DNA of 64,000 bases from DASSUW01 sp963844405 (GTDB lineage Bacteria; Actinomycetota; Thermoleophilia; Solirubrobacterales; Solirubrobacteraceae), in NCBI GenBank assembly GCA_963844405.1, contig CAWJNZ010000008.1:248001-312000 (forward strand), read 5' to 3'. The notes beneath the pieces are model-generated. The model was not told the origin of the DNA. It was given only the letters and a program-made list of their open reading frames with translations, and ran no database searches. A program made the translations under genes and the position numbers. This document shows, piece after piece, positions 54,178-63,473 of this stretch; position 1 is the stretch's first letter; every line of letters begins with the position of its first letter.

Positions 54178-54651
54178 GTGGCCGCCACCAACATCAACCG
54201 GGTCATCATCACCGGCAACCTCACGCGCGATCCCGAGCTGCGCTCGACCGGGAGCGGCCTGTCCGTGTGCTCGCTGCGCGTGGCCTGCAACACCCGGCGC
54301 AAGGACCAGTCGTCCGGCGAGTGGGTCGACAAGCCGAACTTCTTCGACGTGACGGTCTGGGGCGCCCAGGGCGAGAATTGCGCCCGGTTCCTCTCCAAGG
54401 GCCGCCCCGTGGCGATCGACGGCCGGCTCGAGTGGCGGGAGTGGCAGGACAAGGAGGGCAACAACCGCCAGGCGATCGACATCATCGCCGACGCGGTGCA
54501 GTTCCTCGGCGGCCGCGACGACAACGGCGGGGGCAGCAACGGCTTCACCCCGCGGTCCGACGTGCCGGCCGACACGAGCGACTTCGCGCCCGCCGGCGCG
54601 CCCGCCGCCGGCGGCGGCTCGAACGCCGGCGACGACGACATCCCCTTCTAG
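54178..54651 (+). CDS. ssb: Single-stranded DNA-binding protein
   Basis: 157 aa. OB-fold INRVIITGNLTRDPELRST...WGAQGENCARFLSKGRPVAIDGRL, a Gly/Pro/Ala linker and the acidic C-terminal tip DDDIPF that recruits replication and repair partners. GTG start with AAAGGAG eight bases before it. It lies between rpsF and rpsR as in most bacteria. Confidence 0.95.
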   Translation: MAATNINRVIITGNLTRDPELRSTGSGLSVCSLRVACNTRRKDQSSGEWVDKPNFFDVTVWGAQGENCARFLSKGRPVAIDGRLEWREWQDKEGNNRQAIDIIADAVQFLGGRDDNGGGSNGFTPRSDVPADTSDFAPAGAPAAGGGSNAGDDDIPF

Positions 54652-54750
54652 CCGCCTTCCAAGCGCGCTCCGCTACCCTGTTCGGCGGCCGTCGCCCATG
54701 CGCGGCGCGGCCGCCGAGCTTTCTGAAGGCACCAAGAGAGGTTTTCGAAC

Positions 54751-55083
54751 GTGGCGAAGCAGCGCAGCCGGCCGACGCGCCGGCGAGATCGCAAGGGCGG
54801 GCCCGGCGGCGGGCGCCGCAAGTCCTGCCCCTACTGCCGCGACAAGGTCGAGTTCGTCGACTACAAGGACATCGTGTCCCTGCGGAAGTTCATCTCCGAC
54901 CGCGGGAAGATCCGCTCGCGCCGCATCACGGGCGCGTGCCGCCGGCACCAGAACCAGATCGCCACGGCGGTCAAGCGGGCGCGCGAGCTCGCGCTGCTCC
55001 CCTACGTGGGTGACACGCGGGAGTCGCGCGACGACCGTCCACGTCGCGACGACCGCGACCGCGACCGCGATCGCGATCGCTAG
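54751..55083 (+). CDS. rpsR: 30S ribosomal protein S18 with an Arg-Asp repeat tail
   Basis: 110 aa, longer than the usual 75-90. The S18 core runs from KSCPYCRDKVEFVDYKDIVSLRKFISDRGKI to ACRRHQNQIATAVKRARELALLPYV; CPYC plus a later Cys is the zinc-type (C+) form. The extra C-terminus is a DRDRDRDRDR repeat coded by a GACCGC/GATCGC microsatellite at about 55040-55080. GTG start with AGAGAGG upstream. Binds S6. Confidence 0.93.
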   Translation: MAKQRSRPTRRRDRKGGPGGGRRKSCPYCRDKVEFVDYKDIVSLRKFISDRGKIRSRRITGACRRHQNQIATAVKRARELALLPYVGDTRESRDDRPRRDDRDRDRDRDR

Positions 55084-55092
55084 GCGGTTCCG

Positions 55093-55545
55093 ATGCCCCA
55101 GGCGATTCTCCTCCAGGACGTGGAGCAGCTCGGCGAGCGCGGCGAGGTCATCGACGTCTCGAAGGGCTACCTGCGCAACTTCCTGATGCCGCGCAAGCTC
55201 GCCGAGCCCGCCACCAAGGGCTCGATCGAGGCCGCCCGCCGCCGCCGCGAGGCCGCCGACCGCGCGGTCGCCGACGCCGAGACCAAGGCGCGCGAGTCCG
55301 CCGAGCTCCTCAACAAGACCGTGCTCACGATCCCGCACCAAGCGGGCGAGGACGGCCGCCTCTTCGGCTCCGTGACGTCGCAGGACATCTCGGACGCCAT
55401 CAAGGAGGCCCGCGGCATCACGATCGACCGCCGCGACATCCGGCTCGACGAGCCGATCAAGACGGTCGGCACGCGCATGGTCGAGGTCGAGGTCACGCCC
55501 GGCGTGATCGCGACCGTCAAGACCATGGTCACCGAGCAGAAGTAG
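55093..55545 (+). CDS. rplI: 50S ribosomal protein L9
   Basis: 150 aa, the standard length. QAILLQDVEQLGERGEVIDVSKGYLRNFLMPRKLA is the N-terminal rRNA-binding domain, then the long helix and the C-terminal domain with GRLFGSVTSQDISDAI. It starts 9 bases after rpsR. A hairpin in the 129-base gap behind it separates it from dnaB, which has its own promoter box. Confidence 0.95.
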   Translation: MPQAILLQDVEQLGERGEVIDVSKGYLRNFLMPRKLAEPATKGSIEAARRRREAADRAVADAETKARESAELLNKTVLTIPHQAGEDGRLFGSVTSQDISDAIKEARGITIDRRDIRLDEPIKTVGTRMVEVEVTPGVIATVKTMVTEQK

Positions 55546-55577
55546 CGCCGGCGCGCCCACGCGCGCCTTCGTTCCAA

Positions 55578-55609
55578 CTCCGCAACAGCTCCGTGACAAT
55601 TCTGCGGAG
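55578..55609 (+). terminator. Stem-loop in the rplI-dnaB gap
   Basis: CTCCGCA (55578-55584) and TGCGGAG (55603-55609) pair perfectly around 18 bases. It lies 33 bases after the rplI stop and 50 before the dnaB -10 box. Weak as a terminator because of the long loop and lack of T residues. Confidence 0.3.
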
Positions 55610-55658
55610 CGAGCGGGCGAACCCCTTCGACCGGGCCCAGAGCGACCGGCGGCCGACC

Positions 55659-55664
55659 TAGACT
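55659..55664 (+). promoter_or_regulatory. -10-like TAGACT box for dnaB
   Basis: TAGACT ends 10 bases before ATG 55675, so the dnaB message is probably leaderless or has a leader of a few bases. No Shine-Dalgarno sequence is visible, in keeping with this. Confidence 0.45.
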
Positions 55665-55674
55665 CGACCGTCCG

Positions 55675-58600
55675 ATGAGCGCCCCCGATCGGACCAACGG
55701 CCACAGCTTCTCCGCGTCCGACGGCGGCCACCAGCGGGCGTTCGACGGCCCGATCGCCCCACCCCAGAACCTCGAGGCCGAGCAGTCCGTGCTGGGAGCC
55801 GTGCTCCTGTCGGACACCGCGCTGCCCGCCCTGATCATCGACGAGCGGCTCCATCCGGCCGACTTCTACCGCGAGGGCCACGCCCGCATCTACCAGGCGA
55901 TGCTCGACCTGCATACGCTCGGCGAGCCGGTCGACGCGCTCACGCTCGTCGAGCACCTCAAGCAGGCGGGCGACCTCGAAGCCGTCGGCGGCCGCGCGGC
56001 GATCGACCTCCTCGCCGGCTCCGTCCCCGCGGTCGGCAACGTCCGCCAGTACGCCCGCATCGTGCGCGACAACGCGATGCTCCGCCGCCTGCTCCGCGCC
56101 TCCTACGAGATCCAGGCGCGAGTCCACTCGCACGAGGCCCTCCCACGCGACCTCGTGGACATGGCGGAGCGGGCCATCCTCGAGGTCGCCCATGAGGACA
56201 GCCGCAAGGACTTCCGGGCGATCCACGACCTCCTCCACAGCGAGCTCGACAAGCTCGAGCGCCTGTCCCGCGAGGGCAAGGCGATCACCGGCACCGCCTC
56301 GGGCTTCGACGACCTCGACAGCATCACCGGCGGCTTCCAGGGCGGCAACCTCATCATCCTCGCCGCAAGGCCATCGATGGGGAAGTGCCTCGCGGGCTCA
56401 GCCCTCGTCTACGACCCGCGCACGGGCGCCCGCCGGCGCATCGACGAGGTCGTGGCAGCGATCGAGGCCGGCGAGGAAGCCTTTGTCGCGTCTGTCGGCC
56501 CCGATCTCAAGCTGCGCCCGGCGCGTGTTGGCGCCGCGATGCGGAGCGGCCGGCAGCGCGTCTTCCGGCTCACCACCCGCCTCGGGCGCAACATCACCGC
56601 TACGGCGAACCACCCGCTCTTGACCTTCGACGGCTGGCAGGAGCTGCGAGATATCACGCCTGGCACGCGCATCGCCGTCCCGCGTCGCCTCCCCCGCGTT
56701 GCGCCTGTCGTGCCGTTACCCGATCACGAGATCGTCCTGCTCGCAGCGCTGATCGCCGATGGCAATTTGACGCAGCGAACGCCCAGGTTCTGCTTCGGCG
56801 ATGGCTCCCGGGTGTTGCCCGAGGTGGAGAAGGCCGCCCGGGCGCTAGGCCTGAGAGTCTCGCCGTCCAAGCACGGCACGGCCTGCATCAGTGCCGGCCG
56901 GGGAGCCCGGGCGAACCCGCTGACACAGCTCTGCAGAGACCACGGCCTCTGGGGCCGCCGCTCTGCGGACAAGTTCGTCCCGGACCCGATCTTCGGCCTG
57001 TCCGACGACCAGATCGCGCGGTTCCTCGGCGTCCTCTACGCCTGCGACGGTCATGCGCACGCAGGCGACCGGTACAGCCAGATCGGCTACACGACGATCA
57101 GCGAGCGGCTCGCGCGAGATGTCCAGCACCTGCTGCTGCGCCTCGGCATCGTCGCCACGATCCGGACGCTCCGCCGCGCTGTCTACGAGGGGACGGAGAC
57201 CGTCGCCCGCGAGGTTCGAATCACCTCGCGCGAGGGCCTCGACCGGTTCGCGCGCACGGTGGCGGTCGTGGGAAGGCAAGCGCGCTTGGACCGCGTCGCG
57301 GCGATGGGGTCGACGCGACGGCCCAAGGCGATCAGCGACACCCTCCCCGTCGAGGTCTGGGATCAGATCCGCGAAGCGAAGGGCGACCGGTCGTGGGCGG
57401 AGGTCAGCGTCGGGGCTGGGCATCCGAGAATCCACAACTGGCACGTCGGCTCGCGTGGGCTCTCGCGCATCCAACTGGCGGCGCTCGCCGCTGCGACCAA
57501 CAGCGAAGTACTCACGAGCCGGCCGCGTCCGATCTCTGGTGGGACGAGGTCGCGACCATCGAGCCGGTCGGCGCCGTCGAGACCTACGACCTGACGGTTC
57601 CAGGTGACCACAACTTCGTCGCTGACGACATCGTCGTCCACAACAGCGCGTTGATGGCGAACTTCGCCGAGAACGCGGCGCTGGGGTCCAACAAGGCCGT
57701 CGCGCTGTTCTCGCTCGAGATGTCGGAATCGGAGCTCGCGCAGCGCTTCATCGCCTCCCAGGCGTCGATCCGCGGCGACGACCTGCGCAAGGGCAAGGTG
57801 CCGCCGTCGCGCTGGCCGAAGATCCTCCAGGCCTCCAACCGGCTCGCGGAGTCGCCGCTCTACATCGACGACTCGTCCGACCTGTCGGTGCTTGACGTGC
57901 GCGCCAAGGCGCGCCGGCTCGCGCAGCAGAACGCCGACGGCCTCGGGCTCATCCTCATCGACTACCTCCAGCTCATGCGGGCGAGCGGCACGGTGGACAA
58001 CCGCGTCGAGCAGATCGGCCAGATCTCGCGCGGGCTCAAAACGCTCGCCCGTGAGCTCGACGTGCCGGTCATCGCGCTCTCGCAGCTCAACCGCGGCGTC
58101 GAGCAGCGGACGGACAAGCGTCCGGTGCTCTCGGACCTTCGCGAGTCGGGCTGCCTGGCCGGCGAGACGCGCGTATACCTGCCCGACGCGGGCGAGTACC
58201 GGCGGATCGACGAGCTCGTCGGGATGCGAGACTTCCGCGTGACGGCCCTGAACACGGAGACCTGGAAGCTCGAGCCCTGCCGCGTTTCGAACGCGTTCTC
58301 GACCGGTCGGAAGCCCGTGTTCGAGATGCGCACGCGACTTGGACGGCGGCTCCGGGCGACCGCGAACCACCGCTTCCTCACGGTCGAGGGCTGGCGGCGG
58401 CTCGATGAGCTGACGCCCGGTACGCACATCGCGCTGCCCCGCACGCTGCCAAGCCCCACGCAGCGGACGATTAGCGTCGACGAGCTCGCCCTGCTCGGCC
58501 ACCTGATCGGCGACGGCTGCACGCTTCCCCGCCATGCCATCCAGTACACGACGCGCGAGCGGGAGCTGGCCGAGATCGTGTCCGACCTTGCGACACGCCT

Positions 58601-59619
58601 CTTCGGCGATGCCGTCCGGCCCCGAGTCCAGGCTGAGCGCGACTGGTACCAGGTGCACCTGAGCGCCGCAGAGCGGCTGACCCACGGGCGCCGGAACCCG
58701 ATCGCCGCCTGGCTCGATGGTCTCGGCATCTTCGGTCTGCGCTCGCACCAGAAGCGCGTGCCCGATGCCGTGTTCCGCCAGCCCGCTGACGCGATCGAGG
58801 TGTTCCTCCGACACTTGTGGGCCACCGACGGGTGCATCTGGTCGACCGCCACGCGGTCGCGCGTGTACTACGCCACCAGCAGCGAGGAGCTCGCGCGCGA
58901 CGTCCAGGACCTGCTCCTCCGCCTCGGTATCTGCGCGACGATCCGCCTCGTGCCGCAGCGCGGCGGGCGGCCACAGCACCACGTCGACGTGACGGGGACG
59001 CCGGATCAGAAGGAGTTCATCCTCCGCGTCTGGGCGGTCGGGGACCGGCGCGAGCTGCAGGCACTGCGTCTGGCGGATCGTTTGGGTGTCACCCGTGCTC
59101 GCACGAACCGGCGATGTCCTGCCTGCGGTCGTCTGGCGGTCGATCGTCGAGCCGGCCCGGACGGTGGCGGGCGTCACCGCGAGGAAGCTGCAGGCGGGAC
59201 TCGAGACTTCGTACTGCGGTTCGACGCTCTACAAGCACAACCTCGGTCGCGAGCGGGCAGCCCGCGTCGCCGAGATCGTCGGCTCAGAGGAGCTGCGACG
59301 GCTCGCGATGAGCGACGTGTACTGGGATCGGATCGACGCGATCGAGGCTGATGGTGAAGCCGAGGTCTATGACCTCACGGTCGATCGGCATCACAACTTC
59401 GTAGGTAACGGAGTGATCAGTCACAACAGCATCGAGCAGGACGCCGATCTCGTGATGTTCATCTACCGCGACGAGTACTACAACGAGGAATCCGAGAAGG
59501 AGGGGATCGCGGACCTGATCATCTCCAAGCACCGCAACGGCGGTCTCGGGGTGGTCGAGCTCGCGTTCCAGAAGGAGTTCCCCCGGTTCATGTCCTACGC
59601 CGGCGACGACGGATATTGA
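55675..59619 (+). CDS. dnaB: Replicative DNA helicase DnaB precursor with two inteins; two frameshifts as sequenced
   Basis: Precursor 1314 aa: extein 1 (237), intein 1 (420), extein 2 (169), intein 2 (425), extein 3 (63); the spliced helicase would be 469 aa, normal for DnaB. LEAEQSVLGAVLLSD starts the N-domain, LIILAARPSMGK|S is the Walker A loop split by intein 1, ALFSLEMS and LILIDYLQLM follow, and DLRESG|SIEQDAD is split by intein 2. Two single-base indels, one in each intein, cancel: extein 2 is in a different frame from exteins 1 and 3. It unwinds DNA at the replication fork, loaded perhaps by the DnaC-like protein next door. Confidence 0.92.
56386..57644 (+). mobile_element. DnaB intein 1 (P-loop site) with LAGLIDADG homing endonuclease
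   Basis: Begins Cys1 (CLAGSALVYDPRTG) right after the Walker A lysine and ends VVHN before Ser+1. Block B is TATANHPLL (the conserved TxxH). Endonuclease motifs LLAALIADGNLT and FLGVLYACDGHAH frame the centre. C-terminal DLTVPGDHNFVADDIVVHN is canonical. 1259 bases, one short of a multiple of three: a base is missing between about 57505 and 57545, where the frame changes to reach SDLWWDEVATIEPVG. Confidence 0.92.
58152..59427 (+). mobile_element. DnaB intein 2 (RESG/SIEQ site) with LAGLIDADG homing endonuclease
   Basis: Begins CLAGETRVYLPDAG after RESG and ends VISHN before SIEQDAD, the same junction as the well-known Synechocystis DnaB intein. Block B RATANHRFLTVEGW, endonuclease motifs LLGHLIGDGCT and FLRHLWATDGCIW, and a C-terminal DLTVDRHHNFVGNGVISHN. 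1276 bases, one more than a multiple of three: an extra base near 59107-59115 shifts ARTNR into frame with DVLPAVVWRSI. Confidence 0.92.
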
Positions 59620-60387
59620 ACGCCTGCCCCGACAACCGCTGCGACGGCTCCGGCTTCCTGTTCGACGACGACGGCCGCCGGGCGCGGCCGTGCAGCTGCC
59701 GGCCGGCGCGGATGGCGCGCAAGCGGGCGGCGGCGGTCGCCGGCCGGCTGCCGAAGCGCTTCCAGGGCGTGTCGTTCGACCGCGAGCCCGTGGCTTCGAT
59801 GAACCCAGCGCTGATCCGCGAGGTCCGGAGCTACGTCCGCAGCATCGCCGAGCGGCTCGACGAGGGTCGCGGCATCTGGTTCGTGGGCGGCGTCGGGACC
59901 GGCAAGACGACCCTCGCCATGCTGATCTCGAGGGCCGCGATGGAGGCCGACCGGACGGTTGCGATCTACTCGCTGCCGAGGCTGCTCGGCCTGCTGCGCG
60001 ACACCTACGACGACGACGCCGCAGTTCTCGCTGACCGAGCTGATCGACCGGCTGTGCTCGGTCGACCTCCTGCACATCGACGACGTCGGCGCCGAGCAGA
60101 GCTCGCCGTGGGTGCTCGAGCAGCTCTACACGATCGTCAACACGCGCTATGAGGACGGCCGCGCGATCCTCCTGACGACCAACCTCGATCGCGAGAAGCT
60201 CGAGCAGCAGATCGGTCCGCGGACCGTCTCGCGGATCTACGAGATCTGCGGCGGCGAACCGCTCCCCATGTGGGGCGACGATCACCGGCTCCCGCAGCAC
60301 GTCCGCCTGCAGGATCCCGTAGAGGACGAGGACTCGATGTGGGAAGGCGCCTCGCCGTCGCGCTACGGACGACGGCCCCTAGACTGA
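59616..60387 (+). CDS. DnaC/IstB-like AAA+ ATPase with N-terminal Cys cluster, one frameshift as sequenced
   Basis: Repaired 256 aa. Residues 1-30 hold four Cys (CPDNRC...CSC) like the zinc-binding N-domain of helicase loaders. AAA+ core: IWFVGGVGTGKTTLAML (Walker A), LLHIDDVGAE (Walker B), ILLTTNLD (sensor 1) and RTVSRIYEI (Arg finger region). An extra C at 60019-60020 breaks the frame between RDTYDDDA and QFSLTELIDRL. TTG start overlaps the dnaB TGA, so it is made with DnaB and is a good helicase-loader candidate. An IstB transposition helper is unlikely without a transposase. Confidence 0.83.
60380..60385 (+). promoter_or_regulatory. -10-like TAGACT box for purA
   Basis: TAGACT ends 11 bases before ATG 60397 and overlaps the last codons of the DnaC-like gene. 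No ribosome site is visible, again consistent with a leaderless message. Confidence 0.45.
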
Positions 60388-60396
60388 ACTCCCGCA

Positions 60397-61716
60397 ATGG
60401 CCGGCATCGTCATCGTGGGCGCCCAATGGGGCGACGAGGGCAAGGGGAAGATCACCGACCTCTTCGCCGAGCACGCGGACATGGTGATCCGCTTCCAGGG
60501 CGGCAACAACGCCGGCCACACGATCGTCCGCGAGGGCACGAAGTGGAAGTTCCACCTGATCCCGAGCGGCATCCTCTACCCCGGCCGCCTGTGCGCGATC
60601 GGCAACGGCGTCGTGATCGACCCCAAGGTGCTCACGGGTGAGCTGGACGAGCTGCGCAGCAAGGGCGTCGACCTCGGCGGCCTGCGCATCAGCGCCAACG
60701 CGCACCTGATCATGCCGTACCACACGCTGCTCGACCACGCGGGCGAGGCGAAGCTCGGCAAGCTCCAGATCGGCACCACGAGGCGAGGCATCGGCCCCTG
60801 CTATGCCGACAAGGCGGCGCGCCTCGGCATCCGCGTGCAGGACCTGCTGGACGTGAAGATCCTGCGCAAGAAGATCGCCGCGGCGATGGAGCCCAAGCGC
60901 CTCCAGCTGCGTCCCTACGCCAAGTCGCCCGAGCTCGACCTCCAGTCGATGACCGAGGACTACCTCACCTACGGCCACCGGATCGAGCAGTACATCGCCG
61001 ACACCGCGCGCCTCACCTGGGACGTGCTCGACAGCGGCGGGACCGTCGTGTACGAGGGCGCCCAGGGCACGCTGCTCGACATCGATCACGGCACCTATCC
61101 CTTCGTGACCAGCTCGAACGTCGTGGCCGGCAGCGCCTGCGCGGGCGCCGGCGTCGGGCCGAAGGACATCGACGAGGTCTGGGGCGTGGCCAAGGCCTAC
61201 GCCACCCGCGTCGGCGCCGGCCCGTTCCCGACCGAGCTCGACGACGAGCTCGGCCACGCCATGCGGGAGGCCGGCGGCGAGTACGGGACCACCACGGGCC
61301 GCGCCCGCCGCGTCGGCTGGATCGACCTCGTCGCCCTCCGCTACGCCGCCCGCATCAACGGCCTCGACCACCTGGCCATCACCAAGCTCGACGTCCTGAC
61401 CGGCCTCGGCAGCCTCAACGTCTGCACGCGCTACCGCGGCGTCGAGGAGGCGAGCTTCGACGCCTATCCCTACCACCAGACCGTGATGCACCAGGCGTCG
61501 GGCGACTACGAGCGCCTGCCCGGCTGGGACGAGGACCTCGGCGACTGCCGCGACGAGCGCGACCTGCCGCAGGCCGCCCGCGATTACCTCGCCTACGTCG
61601 CCGACTTCGTGGGGGTGCCGGTCGGCCTCGTCGGGGTCGGCCCCGGCCGCGAGCAGACCTTCTTCACGGAGGCGGGGCGCGACAGCGCCGCCGCCCGCGC
61701 CTTCACGCCCGCCTAG
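60397..61716 (+). CDS. purA: Adenylosuccinate synthetase
   Basis: 439 aa, full length. IVIVGAQWGDEGKGKITDLFAEHAD holds the catalytic Asp and P-loop; GGNNAGHTIV, GTTRRGIGPCYADKAAR, YEGAQGTLLDIDHGTYPFVTSSN and TTTGRARRVGWIDL are diagnostic. It makes adenylosuccinate from IMP, aspartate and GTP. The stop overlaps the convergent RDD gene by four bases. Confidence 0.97.
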   Translation: MAGIVIVGAQWGDEGKGKITDLFAEHADMVIRFQGGNNAGHTIVREGTKWKFHLIPSGILYPGRLCAIGNGVVIDPKVLTGELDELRSKGVDLGGLRISANAHLIMPYHTLLDHAGEAKLGKLQIGTTRRGIGPCYADKAARLGIRVQDLLDVKILRKKIAAAMEPKRLQLRPYAKSPELDLQSMTEDYLTYGHRIEQYIADTARLTWDVLDSGGTVVYEGAQGTLLDIDHGTYPFVTSSNVVAGSACAGAGVGPKDIDEVWGVAKAYATRVGAGPFPTELDDELGHAMREAGGEYGTTTGRARRVGWIDLVALRYAARINGLDHLAITKLDVLTGLGSLNVCTRYRGVEEASFDAYPYHQTVMHQASGDYERLPGWDEDLGDCRDERDLPQAARDYLAYVADFVGVPVGLVGVGPGREQTFFTEAGRDSAAARAFTPA

Positions 61717-62285
61717 ACCTTGATCGTGCGGGTGTCCACGACGAAGTCGTGGAGCGCGCGGTTCTCCTCGTCCCACAGCGGCCACAGGTAGTCCGCGAGG
61801 TTGGCCAGCCCGCCCGTGAGGCTGCCGGCGATGCCGAACAGCAGCCCCTTGACCACCACCTCGCGAAGCACCGCGAACCCGAACGTCATCGGCTCGCCGT
61901 TCGCCCGCACCACCCGGATGCCGGTGGCCATGCGGCCGAGCGTCTGCCCGTTGGTGCGCGCCATCATCGCCGGCGCGTAGAGCAGGGCGGCGGCCGAGAC
62001 GCAGAGCACCGCGAGCATCGCCCCGACGATCGTGCCGACGAGCCCGACGCCGTCGTCGGCGAACCAGAGGATCGAGAACGGCGCCATGATCGCGATCGCC
62101 AGCAGGATGCCGCCGATGCCGACGATCAGGCCGTCGATCACCTGCGCGCCGGCGCGCGACCACCAGCCGGCGAGCACGTGCCGCCCGGCCAGCGCACCGG
62201 GCGCCGACGCCACCGGCGGCCCGCCCGCTCCCGGTGGCGGCGTCGTGACGTAGCCGGGGGTCTCGGGGCGGGTCGGCTCTCTCAT
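61713..62285 (-). CDS. RDD-family membrane protein
   Basis: 190 aa. Pro/Gly-rich N-terminus, then an RDD domain: WSRAGAQVIDGLIVG (Arg-Asp signature), helix ILLAIAIMAPFSILWF, helix AMLAVLCVSAAALLYAPAM, the NGQTLGRMATGIRVV loop and a final helix before ENRALHDFVVDTRTI. Function unknown; some relatives are ion/proton exchangers. ATGA overlap with wecB upstream. Confidence 0.87.
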   Translation of the reverse strand: MREPTRPETPGYVTTPPPGAGGPPVASAPGALAGRHVLAGWWSRAGAQVIDGLIVGIGGILLAIAIMAPFSILWFADDGVGLVGTIVGAMLAVLCVSAAALLYAPAMMARTNGQTLGRMATGIRVVRANGEPMTFGFAVLREVVVKGLLFGIAGSLTGGLANLADYLWPLWDEENRALHDFVVDTRTIKV

Positions 62286-63349
62286 GCTCCCGACTCTACC
62301 GTCGCCCGCAGCGCGGCCACCACCCGTTCGCCGGCACGACCGTCGCCGTAGAGCGGCGGCCGCTCGGACGGCGCCGGGCGCTCCAGGGCGGCCACGGCGG
62401 CCGCGGCGTCGAGGTCGACGAGCGTGTTCCAGCCGACGTCGACGGTCTCCGTCCACTCGGTGGTGGACCGCAGGGTCACGCACGGCACGCCGGCGAGATA
62501 GGCCTCCTTCTGCACGCCGCCCGAGTCGGTCACGACCGCACGCGCGTGCAGCAGCAGCGCCGTGAAGTCGAGGTACCCGAGCGGCGGCACGACCCGCACG
62601 CCGTCCGCCAGCCGCTCGTACAGCCCGGCGGCCTGCAGCCGCGCGCGCGTCCGGGGATGCAGGGGCAGGACGACCGGGCCGGGCACGGCGAGCAGCAGCT
62701 CGACCAGCCGCTCGAGCCGCCCCGGGTCGTCGACGTTGCCGGCCCGATGCGCCGTGACGAGCAGGTACTCGCCGGCCCGAGCGCCCCAGGCGTCGAGCGA
62801 ACGCTCGCGCGCCTTCGGCGCCAGCATGAGCGCGACGTCGACCATGACGTCCCCGACCACGACGACCTCGCCGTACACCTTCTCGCCGCGCAGCGTCTGC
62901 GCCGAGTGCTCGGACGAGCACAGCAGCAACGAGGCGGCATGGTCGGCCATCACCCGGTTGATCTCCTCGGGCATCGTGCGGTCGTAGGACCGCATCCCGG
63001 CCTCGACGTGCGCGACCGGCACCTGCGCCTGGGCACCGGCCAGCGCGCCGGCCAGCGTCGAGTTCGTGTCCCCGTAGACGAGCAGCACGTCGGGGGTCTC
63101 GGCGGCCAGCAGCGGCTCCAGCGCCGCGAGCATCCGCGCGGTCTGCGCCGTGTTGCTCCCGCCGCCCAGGTCGAGGTGGTGGTCGGGCCGCGGCAGCCCG
63201 AGCTCGTCGAAGAAGATGCGCGACAGCTCGTCGTCGTAGTGCTGGCCCGTGTGCACGAGCACCTCGCTCGCCCCCTCGCGCAGGCGGTCCGACACCGCGG
63301 CGGCCTTGACGAACTGCGGCCGGTTCCCGATCACCGTGAATACGCGCAC
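62282..63349 (-). CDS. wecB: UDP-N-acetylglucosamine 2-epimerase (non-hydrolysing)
   Basis: 355 aa. TVIGNRPQFVKAAAV, VHTGQHYDDELS, LVYGDTNSTLAGALAG, HVEAGMRSYDRTMPEEINRV, LVTAHRAGNVDD and VVTDSGGVQKEAYLAGVPCVTLR are the family blocks. It supplies UDP-ManNAc for cell-wall or capsule glycans. GTG start; no strong ribosome site. It overlaps the RDD gene by four bases. Confidence 0.94.
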   Translation of the reverse strand: MRVFTVIGNRPQFVKAAAVSDRLREGASEVLVHTGQHYDDELSRIFFDELGLPRPDHHLDLGGGSNTAQTARMLAALEPLLAAETPDVLLVYGDTNSTLAGALAGAQAQVPVAHVEAGMRSYDRTMPEEINRVMADHAASLLLCSSEHSAQTLRGEKVYGEVVVVGDVMVDVALMLAPKARERSLDAWGARAGEYLLVTAHRAGNVDDPGRLERLVELLLAVPGPVVLPLHPRTRARLQAAGLYERLADGVRVVPPLGYLDFTALLLHARAVVTDSGGVQKEAYLAGVPCVTLRSTTEWTETVDVGWNTLVDLDAAAAVAALERPAPSERPPLYGDGRAGERVVAALRATVESGA

Positions 63350-63377
63350 GGGCTACCGGGAAAGAGGCTGTCTAGAC

Positions 63378-63473
63378 ATGTCGACGATCCTTGGCACCGT
63401 ACAGGGCGTCCTCGGCCACGTCCTCTGGTACGTGGACTGGCACACCGGCGGCAAGAGCCGCGTCAGGCCGTAA
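63378..63473 (+). CDS. Possible 31-aa small protein
   Basis: An ATG at the edge of a perfect TGTCTAGACA palindrome (63369-63378) opens 31 codons: MSTILGTVQGVLGHVLWYVD, then a basic tail. The first 20 residues could form an amphipathic or membrane-surface helix. It fills most of the 113-base gap between wecB and the aminotransferase, on the opposite strand. No family recognised and chance is quite possible. Confidence 0.25.
   Translation: MSTILGTVQGVLGHVLWYVDWHTGGKSRVRP

Noticed and set aside
59616..60387. IstB transposition helper / insertion sequence next to dnaB
   Set aside because: No transposase, terminal repeats or target duplication are visible, and the gene is coupled to dnaB by a TTGA overlap.
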